Shown here piece after piece: positions 48,811 to 58,779 of a stretch of 64,000 nt of DNA. Every line of letters begins with the position of its first letter. The first letter of the stretch is position 1. Source of the DNA: Streptomyces sp. NBC_00691 (GTDB taxonomy: Bacteria > Actinomycetota > Actinomycetes > Streptomycetales > Streptomycetaceae); the NCBI RefSeq assembly GCF_036226665.1, contig NZ_CP109007.1:1054001-1118000 (forward strand), in the 5' to 3' direction. The notes under the pieces are model-generated. The model saw only the letters and a program-made list of their open reading frames with translations. It had not been told where the DNA came from and ran no database searches. A program made the translations under genes and the position numbers.

Positions 48811-50547
48811 ATGACGCGCGGATTCGATGTCGTGGAGACCTGTATCGCCGACCTGCGCGCGGCACTGGAGAAGGGCGAGACGACCGCGGTCGGGCTGCTC
48901 GACGCCTATCTCGCGCGGATCGACGCGTACGACCGACCCGGTACGGCCACGGCGCTGAACGCGATGGTCGTGATGAACCCGCACGCGCGGGCGGAAGCGG
49001 AGGCATCCGACGCCCGCCGCGCCCGCGGCGAGACGCTGGGCCCGCTGGACGGCATCCCGTACACCGCCAAGGACAGCTACCTCGCCGAAGGGCTCACCGC
49101 CGCGTCCGGCTCTCCGGCCTTCGAGCACCTCGTGGCCCAGCGCGACGCCTTCGCCATCGAGCGGCTGCGCGCGGGCGGCGCGGTCCTCATCGGCCTGACC
49201 AACATGCCGCCGATGGCGAACGGCGGCATGCAGCGCGGTGTGTACGGCCGCGCGGAGAGCCCGTACAGCGCCGACTGGCTCACCAGCGCCTACGGCTCCG
49301 GCTCCTCCAACGGCTCCGGCACCGCGACGGCGGCCTCGTTCGGCGCGTTCGGCCTCGGCGAGGAGACCTGGTCCTCGGGCCGCGCCCCCGCCTCGAACAA
49401 CGCGCTGTGCGCCTACACCCCCAGCCGCGGCGTGATCTCGGTCCGCGGCAACTGGCCACTGGTGCCCACCATGGACGTCGTCGTCCCGCACACCCGCACC
49501 ATGGCCGATCTGCTCGAACTGCTCGACGTCGTCGTCGCCGACGACCCGCAGACGCGCGGCGACCTGTGGCGCGCCCAGCCGTGGGTGGAGCTGCCCTCGG
49601 CTTCGCAGGTGCGCCCCGCCTCCTACCCGGCCCTCGCACCCGCCGACGCGGAGGCCGCGTCCGACGCCCTCGCCGGCAAGCGCGTCGGCGTGCCCCGGAT
49701 GTACATCAACGCCGACCCCGACGCCGGGACCAACCCCGAAGGGGGCATAGGAGGTCAGACCGGGCAGCGCATCGACACGCGCCCGTCGGTGATCGCCCTG
49801 TGGGAAGCCGCCCGCCGTGACCTGGAGGCCGCCGGCGCCGAGGTCGTCGAGGTCGACTTCCCCGTCGTGTCCCACTACGAGTCCGACCGACCCGGAACGC
49901 CCTCCCTGCTCACCCGCGGACTGGTCGGCCGCGAGTACCTCACCTTCGAGATCGAGGACCTGTCCGCCTGGGCCTGGGACGACTTCCTGCGCGCCAACGG
50001 CGACCCGGCGCTCTCCACCCTGGCCGACGTCGACGGCAGCCGCATCTGGCCCAAGCGGGAGGGCGAGCTGCCCGACCGGTACGACGGCTTCGACGACACG
50101 ATCGGCGACTACCCCCGCTTCGTGCGCGAGCGACCGTACGCCTCCCTCGCCGACATGCCGCACCTCGAACAGGGGCTGCGCGGTCTTGAGGAGACGCGTC
50201 GGGTGGACCTGGAGCTGTGGATGGACGGCCTCGGCCTGGACGCGGTGGTCTTCCCCGCGGTCGCCGATGTGGGCCCCGCGGACATGGATGTCGACACGGC
50301 GTCCGCCGACCTCGGCTGGCGCAACGGCGTCTGGGTCGCCAACGGCAACCTGGTCCCGCGCCACCTCGGCATCCCGACCGTGACCGTCCCCATGGGCGCG
50401 ATGACCGACACCGGCATGCCCGTCGGGCTGACCTTCGCGGGCCGCGCCTACGACGACAACGCCCTGCTCACCCTCGCCGCCGCCTTCGAGAAGACCGGCG
50501 ACCGGCGCACGGTCCCGCCGCGCACGCCGCGCCTGACGGCGGAGTGA
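48811..50547 (+). CDS. Amidase (amidase signature family)
   Basis: 578 residues, ATG after AGGAG. Ser-cisSer-Lys enzyme: catalytic Lys in GIPYTAKDSYLAEGL near residue 90, the Gly/Ser loop YGSGSSNGSGTATAASFG with the cis-Ser near 170, and the nucleophile region GEETWSSGRAPASNN. The loop is less Gly-Gly-Ser-rich than in most members but has the right order. It hydrolyses a carboxamide to acid plus ammonia or amine; no aminoacyl-tRNA amidotransferase partners are nearby, so a catabolic or detoxifying role is more likely. Probably controlled by the divergent TetR gene. The last domain (ADMDVDTASADLGWRNGVWV) is the usual AS C-terminal part. Confidence 0.87.
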   Translation: MTRGFDVVETCIADLRAALEKGETTAVGLLDAYLARIDAYDRPGTATALNAMVVMNPHARAEAEASDARRARGETLGPLDGIPYTAKDSYLAEGLTAASGSPAFEHLVAQRDAFAIERLRAGGAVLIGLTNMPPMANGGMQRGVYGRAESPYSADWLTSAYGSGSSNGSGTATAASFGAFGLGEETWSSGRAPASNNALCAYTPSRGVISVRGNWPLVPTMDVVVPHTRTMADLLELLDVVVADDPQTRGDLWRAQPWVELPSASQVRPASYPALAPADAEAASDALAGKRVGVPRMYINADPDAGTNPEGGIGGQTGQRIDTRPSVIALWEAARRDLEAAGAEVVEVDFPVVSHYESDRPGTPSLLTRGLVGREYLTFEIEDLSAWAWDDFLRANGDPALSTLADVDGSRIWPKREGELPDRYDGFDDTIGDYPRFVRERPYASLADMPHLEQGLRGLEETRRVDLELWMDGLGLDAVVFPAVADVGPADMDVDTASADLGWRNGVWVANGNLVPRHLGIPTVTVPMGAMTDTGMPVGLTFAGRAYDDNALLTLAAAFEKTGDRRTVPPRTPRLTAE

Positions 50548-50572
50548 CCTGACGAGGGCCCCGCGGGGGTTG

Positions 50573-51160
50573 TGTGTGGGGCAGGCGCTCGTCGTGCGCC
50601 CCGGCGAACGCGTCGCCACCGATGGCGTGGTGCTCGACGGCGGCTCAGCGGTGGACCTGTCCCTGGCCACCGGGGAGAGCGAACCCGACCACCGTCGTCC
50701 TCGCGCCGGCCGTCGGCACGCCCGGGTTCCGGCTCGGGGCCGACGGGAGCCCCCAGGCGGCCGTGACGGCCTGTGTCACGGTGCCGGTCGTCGCCTGCCC
50801 GTGTGCCCCGGGGCTGGCGACGCCGACGGCGCTCCTGGCCGCGACCGGCCGGGGCGTCCGTCTCGGCGTCCTGGCCGGCCCGAAGGCGCCGGAGGGGTTG
50901 CGGCACATCGACACCGTCGTGCTCGACCGGCACGCTGACCGCGGGCCGGACGATGGTCACGCGCGCCACCACGGTCACGGACGCCGGCGGTTCCGGCGAG
51001 GAGGCCGTCCTGCGGCTCGCCGGGGCCGGTCGAGCAGGGGTCGGAGCACCCGCTCGGCCGGGCGGTCCCGGCCCACGCGCGGCGGACGGCCGGCGGATCG
51101 CGCCCGCGCGGACCGGAGCCGGGCACCTTCCGGCGGCGGGCATCTTCCGGCCGCGCGGGA
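50573..51160 (+). pseudogene. Decayed heavy-metal P-type ATPase
   Basis: Successive frames read pieces of a copper/heavy-metal ATPase. At 50576 is the actuator-domain end (VGQALVVRPGERVATDGVVL ... LATGESEP, with the TGES motif). A shift and a deletion of about 60 codons lead to the transmembrane CPC motif (VVACPCAPGLATPTALLAAT). The phosphorylation site is destroyed: HIDTVVLD is followed by a 4-bp loss, and GTLTAGRTMVTRATT continues in another frame, removing the KT of DKTGT. A third frame shows VEQGSEHPLGRAV (the SEHP nucleotide-site motif). At least three frame changes make it non-functional. The N-terminal half is missing altogether. Confidence 0.82.
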
Positions 51161-51326
51161 TCGAGGCCCTGTCGCTCTCACGGTTCGTCCAGGGCCTCGG
51201 CATGCCCGGGGTGCCTCCGGCGGGTCATAACCCGGGTCTTATGCCCGCAGGGATGACTCCCGTTCGCCATGTCCACGCCCATACTCGGCGGCGATGACAC
51301 CCGAACCCCCACGATCGGAGTGCACG

Positions 51327-54300
51327 TTGCAGCCCACCAGATGGACGGCGGCCGTGACAGCGATGGCGCTGTCCGCGAGCCTCGTCGGCACCCTCGCCGG
51401 AACGGCGTCGGCAGCGCGGCCGGCGCCGGCACAGAAGGACAGCCCCGTGACCCGCGCGGTCGCGGCCGCGGACCTCGCAGTCGACAGCGGCCTCGACACC
51501 CTGATCAACTCGGCCCAGGAACAGTACGAGCGACGTCTCGTCACCCCCTGGGTGAAGGACCTCTACTCGGTGTCGTACGAGCGCAGCTACCGCGGCCTGC
51601 CGGTCGTCGGCGGTGACGCCGTAGTCCTCGCCGACGGTTCCGGCAGGATCCGCGCCCTCCAGTCCGCCTCCTCCGTGCGCATCGACGTGGCGACCCGGCC
51701 GTCGGTCACCGCGAAGAAGGCCGAGACGGCCTCTCGGAAGAGACTGGCCTCGGTCGACACGGTCGAGACCAGTCGGCTGGTCGTGCGCCTCAAGAACGAC
51801 AGACCGGTGCTGGCCTGGGAGACCGTGCTGCGCGGCCGTACCGAGAGCGCGCCCAGCAAGCTGCACGTCTTCGTCGACGCACGTACCGGTGCCGTCGTCG
51901 ACAGCTACGACGACGTGGTGGCGGGCACCGGCAACAGCAAGTGGAACGGGCCCGGTCCGGTCACCATCGACACCACCGCATCGGGCTCCACCTACTCCCT
52001 CCGCGATCCGAGCCGGACCGGCCTGAGCTGCGCCGACTACAGCACCAACGCGGTCTTCTCGAAGTCCTCCGACTCCTGGGGCACCGGCAACCCCACGAGC
52101 AAGGAGACCGGCTGCGTCGACCTGATGTTCGCCGCGCAGAAGCAGTGGGACATGCTCAGCCAGTGGCTGGGCCGCAACGGCGTCAACGGCAACGGCCGCA
52201 GCTTCCCCGGCAAGGTCGGGCTCAGCGACCTCAACGCCTACTGGGACGGCAGCTCGGTGACCATCGGGCGCAACAGCGCCAACGAGTGGATCGCCGGCGT
52301 GGACGTGGTGGCCCACGAGTACGGGCACGCCATCGACTCCAACACCCCCGGCGGCACCAGCGGTCAGGAGGCCGGGCTCGGCGAGGGCACCGGTGACATC
52401 TTCGGCGCGCTGACCGAGGCGTACATCAACCAGCCCGCCCCCTACGACGTCCCCGACTACCTGGTCGGCGAGGTCATCAACCTCCAGGGGCGGGGCCCGA
52501 TCCGCAACATGTACAACCCGCCCGCCGTCAACAACGACCCCGCCTGCTACAGCTCGGCGATCCCCGGCACCGAGGTGCACGCCGCCGCAGGCCCGCTGAA
52601 CCACTGGTTCTACCTGCTGTCCGAGGGCACCAGCCCCGGCGGCGGCAAGCCCAGCAGCAGCACCTGTAACCAGAGCACCCTGACGGGCGTGGGGATACAG
52701 ACCGCGGGCAAGATCTTCTACGGTGGCATGCTGCTCAAGACCAGCAGCATGAGCTACAAGAAGTACCGCACGGCGACGCTCAGTTCCGCGAAGTCGCTCG
52801 ACGCGACCTGCGGCCTCTACGACAGGACGAAGGCGGCGTGGGACGCGATCAGCGTGCCCGCCCAGTCGGCGGACCCGACGTGCACCCCGAGCGGTCAGAA
52901 CAACGACTTCTCGATGTCGCTCAACCCCTCGTCCGGCACGGTCCAGCAGGGCGGCTCGGCGACCACCACCGTCGGCACCACCACCACGACCGGCACGGCT
53001 CAGTCGGTGACGCTGACCACCACCGGCCTGCCCGCCGGGGTGACCGCCTCCTTCAGCCCCGCGACGGTGCAGTCCGGCCAGTCCTCGGTGCTGACCCTGA
53101 CCGCCACCTCCAACGCGGCACCCGGCACGTCCACGGTCGTCGTCAAGGGCCAGGGCGCCACGCTGTCGCACACCACCGACTACACGCTCAACGTCGGCGG
53201 AACCCAGCCCGGCAACGACCCGCCGGACATCGACGTCGCCAACGTGCAGGCGCACCTCGCCCAGTTCAACACCATCGCGAGCCAGAACGGCGGCAACCGC
53301 CGTGCGGGCAGCGCCGGCTACACCCAGTCGCTGGCCTACGTGAAGGGCAAGCTGCAGGCCGCCGGATACACGGTGACCGAGCAGAACTGCACCTCCTGCA
53401 CCTACCCGTCGAACAACCTGATCGCCGACTGGCCGGGCGGCCCCGCCGACCAGGTCGTCATGTTCGGTGCGCACCTCGACGGCGTCTCGGCGGGCCCCGG
53501 CATCAACGACAACGGCTCGGGCTCCGCGACCCTGCTGGAGAACGCCCTCGCCCTCGCCCAGAAGAACCCGACGATGACCAAGCACGTGCGCTTCGCCTGG
53601 TGGACCGACGAGGAACAGGGCCTCAACGGCTCCGCGTTCTACGTCAACCGGCTCACCGCCGCACAGCGCGCCACCATCAAGGCCTACTACAATTTCGACA
53701 TGGTCGGCTCCACCAACGGCGGCTACTTCATCAACAACCTCAACTCCACCGCCGCCGCACCCCTCAAGGCGTACTGGACCTCCCTGAACCTGGCGCCCGA
53801 GGAGAACACCGAAGGCCAGGGCCGCAGCGACGACTACTCCTTCCAGCAGGGCGGCATCCCGACCTCCGGATACGCGGCCGGCGCGAGCGCCCGCAAGACC
53901 TCGGCGCAGGCGCAGAAGTGGGGCGGCTCCGCCAACACCGCCTACGACTCCTGCTACCACAGCGCCTGTGACACCACGAGCAACATCAACGCGACGGTCC
54001 TGAACCGCAGCGCCGACGGGGTCGCCTACGCCCTCTGGAAGCAGGCGGTCGGCGGCACCACCCCGGCGCAGGACTTCTCCGTCGGCGTGAGCCCGTCCGC
54101 GGGCAGCACGGCCCCCGGCGGGTCCGTCTCGGCGACGGTGAACACCGCCACCGTGAGCGGCGCCGCCCAGACCGTGGGGCTCTCCGTCTCCGGCGCGCCG
54201 GCCGGCGTGACCGCCACGCTCAGCCCGACGTCCGTCCAGTCCGGCAGCTCCTCGGCCCTGTCCGTCCAGGTCGGCGCGAGCACCACGCCCGGCACGTACA

Positions 54301-54827
54301 CCCTGACGGTCACCGGCTCGGGCACCGTCAGCCACACCACCACGTACACGTTGACCGTCACGGGCGGCGGCTCCTGCACTCCGCGCCAGCTGGTGGTCAA
54401 CGGCGGCTTCGAGAACGGCAGCAGCCCGTGGAGCGCGAGCACGGGCGTGATCACCAACGACGCCCGGCAGGCCTCGCACGGAGGCAGCTACAAGGCGTGG
54501 CTGGGCGGCAGGGGTACCAGCTACACCGAGCGCGCCGCGCAGTCCGTGTCCATCCCCTCGGGCTGCACCTCGTACCGGCTCTCGTTCTTCGTCCACATCG
54601 ACACGGACGAGACCGAGAACGTCGCCTACGACGTGGCCACCGTCAAGGCGGGCGGGACGCAGCTGGCGTCCTACTCCAACCTGGACGCGACCGCGGGCTA
54701 CGTCGAGAAGTCGTACGACCTCTCGTCCTTCGCGGGCCAGACCGTCACCCTCGATTTCACGTCGGTGGAGGACCAGTCACTGCAGACCTCGTTCGTCGTG
54801 GACGACGTCTCGATCCAGGTGAGCTGA
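51327..54827 (+). CDS. Secreted double protease: M4 (thermolysin-like) fused to M28 aminopeptidase
   Basis: 1,166 residues from TTG 51327, which has GGAG 7 nt upstream; ATG 51294 is the alternative. Signal peptide [23 protein letters not shown]/PepSY-like propeptide to about 190; M4 metallopeptidase about 200-520 with HEYGH at 330 and [13 protein letters not shown] (third ligand Glu); Ig-like domain 535-625; M28 zinc peptidase about 635-905 ([47 protein letters not shown]); second Ig-like domain 910-1010; C-terminal jelly-roll ([14 protein letters not shown]). Endo- and exopeptidase in one chain would degrade protein efficiently outside the cell. Confidence 0.87.
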   Translation: MQPTRWTAAVTAMALSASLVGTLAGTASAARPAPAQKDSPVTRAVAAADLAVDSGLDTLINSAQEQYERRLVTPWVKDLYSVSYERSYRGLPVVGGDAVVLADGSGRIRALQSASSVRIDVATRPSVTAKKAETASRKRLASVDTVETSRLVVRLKNDRPVLAWETVLRGRTESAPSKLHVFVDARTGAVVDSYDDVVAGTGNSKWNGPGPVTIDTTASGSTYSLRDPSRTGLSCADYSTNAVFSKSSDSWGTGNPTSKETGCVDLMFAAQKQWDMLSQWLGRNGVNGNGRSFPGKVGLSDLNAYWDGSSVTIGRNSANEWIAGVDVVAHEYGHAIDSNTPGGTSGQEAGLGEGTGDIFGALTEAYINQPAPYDVPDYLVGEVINLQGRGPIRNMYNPPAVNNDPACYSSAIPGTEVHAAAGPLNHWFYLLSEGTSPGGGKPSSSTCNQSTLTGVGIQTAGKIFYGGMLLKTSSMSYKKYRTATLSSAKSLDATCGLYDRTKAAWDAISVPAQSADPTCTPSGQNNDFSMSLNPSSGTVQQGGSATTTVGTTTTTGTAQSVTLTTTGLPAGVTASFSPATVQSGQSSVLTLTATSNAAPGTSTVVVKGQGATLSHTTDYTLNVGGTQPGNDPPDIDVANVQAHLAQFNTIASQNGGNRRAGSAGYTQSLAYVKGKLQAAGYTVTEQNCTSCTYPSNNLIADWPGGPADQVVMFGAHLDGVSAGPGINDNGSGSATLLENALALAQKNPTMTKHVRFAWWTDEEQGLNGSAFYVNRLTAAQRATIKAYYNFDMVGSTNGGYFINNLNSTAAAPLKAYWTSLNLAPEENTEGQGRSDDYSFQQGGIPTSGYAAGASARKTSAQAQKWGGSANTAYDSCYHSACDTTSNINATVLNRSADGVAYALWKQAVGGTTPAQDFSVGVSPSAGSTAPGGSVSATVNTATVSGAAQTVGLSVSGAPAGVTATLSPTSVQSGSSSALSVQVGASTTPGTYTLTVTGSGTVSHTTTYTLTVTGGGSCTPRQLVVNGGFENGSSPWSASTGVITNDARQASHGGSYKAWLGGRGTSYTERAAQSVSIPSGCTSYRLSFFVHIDTDETENVAYDVATVKAGGTQLASYSNLDATAGYVEKSYDLSSFAGQTVTLDFTSVEDQSLQTSFVVDDVSIQVS

Positions 54828-54858
54828 GGCCCGGCGCCCATCCGAACCGGTGAACCAG

Positions 54859-54887
54859 GCCCGGCCCCCGTCATCCGGGGGCCGGGC
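54859..54887. terminator. Terminator after the double protease gene
   Basis: A perfect 12-bp stem GCCCGGCCCCCG / CGGGGGCCGGGC with loop TCATC, 32 bp after the stop. A second hairpin follows at 54921-54944. Confidence 0.8.
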
Positions 54888-54920
54888 GGGCTCGCCCGAC
54901 GCCTCCCGCACGACAGGGCC

Positions 54921-54944
54921 GGCCCCGATCCTCCGATCGGGGCC
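54921..54944. terminator. Second hairpin downstream of the protease gene
   Basis: GGCCCCGATC and GATCGGGGCC form a perfect 10-bp stem around CTCC. It may be a back-up terminator, or serve a former minus-strand gene in the 54945-55331 region. Confidence 0.55.
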
Positions 54945-55116
54945 AGCCGCACTGCGCCAACCGGCGACGCCGGCCGAGTGGCCGGGCACGTGGGCCCCGC
55001 CTGGTTGTCGAGGACCACCACGTGCCGCGGACCCATGCGTACCTGTCAGGAGCGGGCACACGGCCGTCGCGCTCGGCCACCGCACCCCGCCGTGCCGTCG
55101 GGTGGGCCCCGGCGAG

Positions 55117-55331
55117 CTATCCGAACGACTGGACCAACAGGGCCGGTACGAGCAGTTCCATGGTGAGGGCGGCCGCGAACGCGCGCGCGGCCCTGGAGAG
55201 GGCGGCCGGGCGGGCGGCACCCTCGTGGCGCGCCAGCCGGCCGCGGCGGCGGCCGTGAGTGCGACGCCGCGCACGACGACCAGCAGGACGAGCACGGCGA
55301 ACAGGCCGCCGTAAGGGGCCTCTCGACATCG
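55117..55331 (-). pseudogene. Possible frameshifted small membrane protein
   Basis: On the minus strand one frame gives a clean helix (LFAVLVLLVVVRGVALTAAA) and, after a one-base shift near 55240, another continues as RLARHEGAARPAALSRAARA and a second helix (FAAALTMELLVPALLVQSFG) to TAG at 55117. Together they would make a small two-helix membrane protein. No family recognised; weak. Confidence 0.25.
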
Positions 55332-55647
55332 ACGAGGCCGTCCGGCGCGTGTGCGCGGCGAGCGAAGGCTCGCTTTCCCAGGACCGCTGGCGCAGCACCT
55401 TGCCCGATCTGAATCAGGACCCGGAGTGCGGCTGACGAACGCCGGGCGCACGCAGCGGTCGGCCTGGAACCGCCCGGTTCCGGCCGCTTTCGGCCCCGCC
55501 GACCGTGACGCACCGGTGCGCGCCATCGCAGGGGACATCAGCCTCGGACTCACGGGGTTGAGCGCATCGGCTGGGGTCTGGAGAAGTGCTCAAGTCACTG
55601 ACGGGAGCGCAGCGTCTCGCTACCGTTCCTCTGGGACAGGGGGGACC
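55332..55647. other. Gene-less stretch upstream of the 55648 gene
   Basis: No gene recognised. The last 60 bp may hold a promoter: TACCGT at 55620 is a reasonable -10, 28 bp before the ATG. The remainder shows no repeat or hairpin of note. Confidence 0.3.
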
Positions 55648-56223
55648 ATGGGACGCAGTCCGATCGACCCCGGCCGCTTGGCTGCCCGGTTCGCCAGGCT
55701 GGCAATCGCGGCCGCGCTGGACGCAATCGACCCGGACGGCTGGCCGGACCGGCGACGCATCATCGGCCGCGCAGTAGAGCGAAGTATCAACCCGAACGCG
55801 AGAACAGACATCACTCAGTTCCTCGACGCTGTCCGGAACGGTGAATTGGGTCGGCATGCTACGGATCCCCACGAAAAACTCACGAAAGTCTTCCGGGATC
55901 TGCTCTATCCATTCGACCGCGGGACACTGAGTAGGGCCGCCGACAGCATCGACGCCATGGCCAGCGCGCTGCCCTGGATAGACCGCAGCCAGCCCGCCTT
56001 GAGAGGGTTCATGCCTCACCTCGGCCATAGCAGCGGCTCTGCCTCCCGGCGCGGCATCACGCACCTCGAATCCGCCCGGTACGACGCGGAAGACATAGAA
56101 CCCGCCGTTGACGCTCTCCATCTCTCCCTGGCCCGGCTGTTCCTCCGGCTCGGCCCACCGCCCGAACCCACCGGCACCGCATTCACTCCCGCGAGCAACG
56201 GCGGCGGAGGAGCGCAAGCATGA
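55648..56223 (+). CDS. Hypothetical protein, first of an overlapping pair
   Basis: 191 residues, ATG after GGGGGGACC. Not recognised. Mostly helical and soluble: RLAARFARLAIAAALDAIDP, RRRIIGRAVERSINPNARTD, DPHEKLTKVFRDLLYPFDRG, VDALHLSLARLFLRLG. There is no signal peptide, membrane helix or catalytic motif. Its stop overlaps the start of the next gene by 4 bp, so the two products probably work together. Codon third-position GC is lower than in neighbours (many AT-ending codons in 55780-56000), hinting at acquired DNA. Confidence 0.6.
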   Translation: MGRSPIDPGRLAARFARLAIAAALDAIDPDGWPDRRRIIGRAVERSINPNARTDITQFLDAVRNGELGRHATDPHEKLTKVFRDLLYPFDRGTLSRAADSIDAMASALPWIDRSQPALRGFMPHLGHSSGSASRRGITHLESARYDAEDIEPAVDALHLSLARLFLRLGPPPEPTGTAFTPASNGGGGAQA

Positions 56224-56756
56224 GCCTCGAAGACCAACCGGCTGAACTCCCCACGGCCTCCGCACCGGACCCCGTCCTGGCAGCCGGACTCAGCATCGCG
56301 GCCCAGTGGGGCGAGGCGCTCGGCGGGCCCGAGAAGCTCCAGGTCGCCCTCAAAGCCCTCGAGCCACAACTCCGACGCGAGCACGAGCTGAACAGACTCC
56401 GGCTCGACCGGCAGGAGGCTGACGCAGCCCGGAAGGCGGCTGCGGAAGAAGCCGAGGCGCGGCGGCGCGCACAGGCGCACGAAAGGGAGAAAGAACGGGA
56501 GGCAGGTGAGCGGATATCCGTCCGCCATCACAAGCATCGAATGCGGCTTCTCAACTCCGCCGTCACACTGTCGGTATTGATGCTCGGGGGCGGACTCTAC
56601 GCCATGCCGATAAACGGCTGGATCGCCGGGGCATTGTGCGGTCCGAGCCTGCTCTCCCTGCTGCGGATCTTTGTGTTGCGGCGTAGCGCGGATGCCGACT
56701 TGCGCGAGGCGGGTCGTTCGGCGCGCGGGGCCAGCAACGCCCCTCCCCCGATCTGA
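56220..56756 (+). CDS. Coiled-coil membrane protein, second of an overlapping pair
   Basis: 178 residues, ATGA overlap with the previous stop. Residues 35-105 are strongly charged and heptad-like (EPQLRREHELNRLRLDRQEA, KAAAEEAEARRRAQAHEREK), then two hydrophobic helices (LLNSAVTLSVLMLGGGLYAM and GWIAGALCGPSLLSLLRIFV) near the C-terminus. Tail-anchored with a cytoplasmic coiled coil. No family recognised. Coupled translation suggests it tethers the helical partner to the membrane; inference only. Confidence 0.65.
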   Translation: MSLEDQPAELPTASAPDPVLAAGLSIAAQWGEALGGPEKLQVALKALEPQLRREHELNRLRLDRQEADAARKAAAEEAEARRRAQAHEREKEREAGERISVRHHKHRMRLLNSAVTLSVLMLGGGLYAMPINGWIAGALCGPSLLSLLRIFVLRRSADADLREAGRSARGASNAPPPI

Positions 56757-57154
56757 TCAGCGCATCACAGGTTGTCCGATCCGCGTCCGGGGATGCTCCT
56801 GGACGGATCGCATAACGGTCGCGCGGGCGGCGAGGCGGCCACGAAGGCCGCGCCGGAATCGGGAGCCCCGACCCGCAGGAGGCAACGGCCCTCGGCCAAG
56901 CGGGAGTGGGTGACGGACCACATGTCGGTGACCGCACCCCGGGCCTGCTTGTCGCCGGCGCCGAACCAGCACCGTCGAGTCGCGCGTCGCGCCGACGAAC
57001 CGGCCCCGTGGGCAAAGGCCGGCCTCACGCGCGGCCTGTCGGCCCGCGGGTGACCGGGCCCCGGTCAGGCCGGCCGCGGGGCGGGTTCACGGGCGGCCCG
57101 GACAGCGGCGGACAGCACGCCGATGTCGTAGGCGCCGTGATGCCTGCGGCCGTT
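56757..57154. other. Gene-less stretch, possible coding debris
   Basis: No intact gene. On the minus strand 56840-56970 reads GAVTDMWSVTHSRLAEGRCL, which looks protein-like but has no family I recognise and no credible start. Probably decayed DNA leading into the DUF4396 remnant. Confidence 0.3.
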
Positions 57155-57682
57155 GACGAAGCAAGACGTTCATCGCCGAGCTGCTGTCCATGAACGCGGT
57201 CATGATCCCCTCGATGACCAACACCATGCCCCAGCCCCACCTGCCCCACGTTCTGCTTCATCATGTCCATCTCCCTGTGCGCCGGCTTCCCCGTCGCCCT
57301 CCCGATGAACCGTGGCTGGTCGACCGAGGCCTCAAGGACGGCATGCTCACCGTCCCACGACGAGCCCGTCGCCCCTCGCCGCAGGAATCGCCCTCGCCGG
57401 CGCCACGCTCTCCGACCGCCCGCCACGGGCCACACCGGTGGTCACCCCGCCCCGGCCACCCGTCACGCGGTGCGCACCGGCCCCCCGGGTGCGTAGTTCG
57501 AGGGGTACACGGCACACGCCTCCCCGCCGGCCGATCAGCCCACCTCCGCAAGCGGCCACGACCACCACGCCATGGAGCCGAGGGGTGGCCGCGGGCAGCT
57601 CGCTGTCATGACCGTCGTCAGCCTCCTCGTCCTGGCAGCCGGAGTCGTGGTAGCCGGGATCCTCGGCGATCTGACGATGTGA
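57155..57682 (+). pseudogene. Decayed DUF4396-type membrane protein
   Basis: Fragments of one family in several plus-strand frames: KTFIAELLSMNAVMIPSMT at about 57167-57222, FIMSISLCAGFPVALPMN at about 57255-57310, WLVDRGLKDGMLTVPR at about 57310-57360, then after a scrambled 170 bp GHDHHAMEPRGGRGQLAVM and VVSLLVLAAGVVVAGILGDL to a TGA at 57682. DUF4396 proteins are multi-pass membrane proteins with His-rich stretches. The frame changes and missing parts make this non-functional. It lies in the same decayed region as the metal ATPase remnant. Confidence 0.6.
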
Positions 57683-58069
57683 GCTGCCTCCGGCCAGCAC
57701 CCCCTGACGGGTGACCATGGCCGGGCCGCTTTCGCCACGGATGCTGATCACCTCGTTCGGCGCGGGCCGGGCGCACCCATCAACCGCCGCTGCTCGACAG
57801 CTTCGTCGACCGATAGGCCGGCCCCCTCCTCCACACGCACCGACCTCGCCCTTGATGGAGCGCCTGCCGCGGGAGCAACACCCACGTCGGCAGCGACGAA
57901 TGTGACGGCTCCGGCCGGCCGCCATCGACAGTTGCGCCCACCAAGGGCTGGCCCGTAACTGCTGGTCACGGAGCTGGTCAGGTGCGGAAACTCCGTAGCT
58001 GCCGAGTTCGCGGTGCCGGTATCGTCCGGTCTCCCGACCGCCGTACCAGCCACCTACGTTCAGAGAGCG
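57683..58069. other. Gene-less stretch upstream of the 58070 gene
   Basis: No gene, repeat or strong hairpin seen on either strand. AGAGAG at 58062-58067 is a weak ribosome site for the following gene. Confidence 0.3.
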
Positions 58070-58429
58070 ATGCGCATGACCAGCCATCAGGCAACGACGA
58101 CTCTGTGGCGTCCCACCGGCCCCAAGGAGCTGGATCTGGTTCGGGAGCTGAACTGGCGTGCGTGGCCGCCCCGGCTGCCCGAGCAGCCGATCTTCTACCC
58201 GGTCCTCAACGAGAACTACGCGATCAGGATCGCGCGGGACTGGAACGTGAAGCACGATGGCGCCGGCTTCGTCACTCGTTTTGAGGTCGAGTCGGAGTTC
58301 CTGAGCCGGTATCCCATCCAGCAGGCGGGCGGGCAGACGATCCTCGAGCTCTGGGTACCGGCCGAGGAGCTTGACGACTTCAACGCCCGCATCGTCGGCG
58401 AGATCCAGGTGGTCCACGAGTTCCACTGA
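58070..58429 (+). CDS. Small conserved actinobacterial protein (often labelled ADP-ribosylation/crystallin J1)
   Basis: 119 residues; ATG 58070 or ATG 58076. The sequence TLWRPTGPKELDLVRELNWR, AWPPRLPEQPIFYPVLNENY, AIRIARDWNVKHDGAGFVTR, FEVESEFLSRYPIQQAGGQT and ELWVPAEELDDFNARIVG matches a small Streptomyces family that databases name after ADP-ribosylation/crystallin J1. That label is misleading: no ADP-ribosylglycohydrolase motif (for example the paired Asp metal site) is present. It is a soluble alpha/beta protein of unknown role, alone between decayed regions. Confidence 0.78.
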   Translation: MRMTSHQATTTLWRPTGPKELDLVRELNWRAWPPRLPEQPIFYPVLNENYAIRIARDWNVKHDGAGFVTRFEVESEFLSRYPIQQAGGQTILELWVPAEELDDFNARIVGEIQVVHEFH

Positions 58430-58482
58430 GGCGGGGGGGGGCTTGCTGACGGAGCGCGTCGGCCCGGTGTGATGATCCCGGC

Positions 58483-58720
58483 GTGGCTGGCGTGATCACG
58501 GCGTCGGAGCCGTCCTGGACAGCCCCCCTTCACCGGGCGGAGCCCGCGTACCTTCGGGAAGCAGGTGACCGTGCTGCGGCACGCAGGCGCGGACGCGGCC
58601 CTCAAGGGCCGACCGTGCGGCCTGTCACCGGTACTCCACCGACCACCAGGTCGTCATCGACGCCGACACCCGGCTCGTCGTCGTGGTCGGCCGGCCGCTG
58701 CCCGGGAACGGCGACCTGAA
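58483..58720 (+). pseudogene. IS5-family transposase remnant
   Basis: GTG 58483 begins VAGVITASEPSWTAP, the start of a common Streptomyces IS5-family transposase. After a frameshift, TFGKQVTVLRHAGADAALKG continues it, and after an internal deletion RYSTDHQVVIDADTRLVVVV then GRPLPGNGD resumes near the catalytic core (58629-58709). Most of the HTH and the rest of the DDE domain are gone. No terminal repeats were identified. Confidence 0.72.
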
Positions 58721-58779
58721 GATCATTTACGGGACAGCCCTTGGATTCCGTCTCCATGGTCCTCTACACGCCGGGGCGT

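Noticed and set aside
56765..57028. Protein-like minus-strand segment GAVTDMWSVTHSRLAEGRCL
   Set aside because: Looks partly coding, but I cannot name a family or find a credible start; noted only as possible debris.
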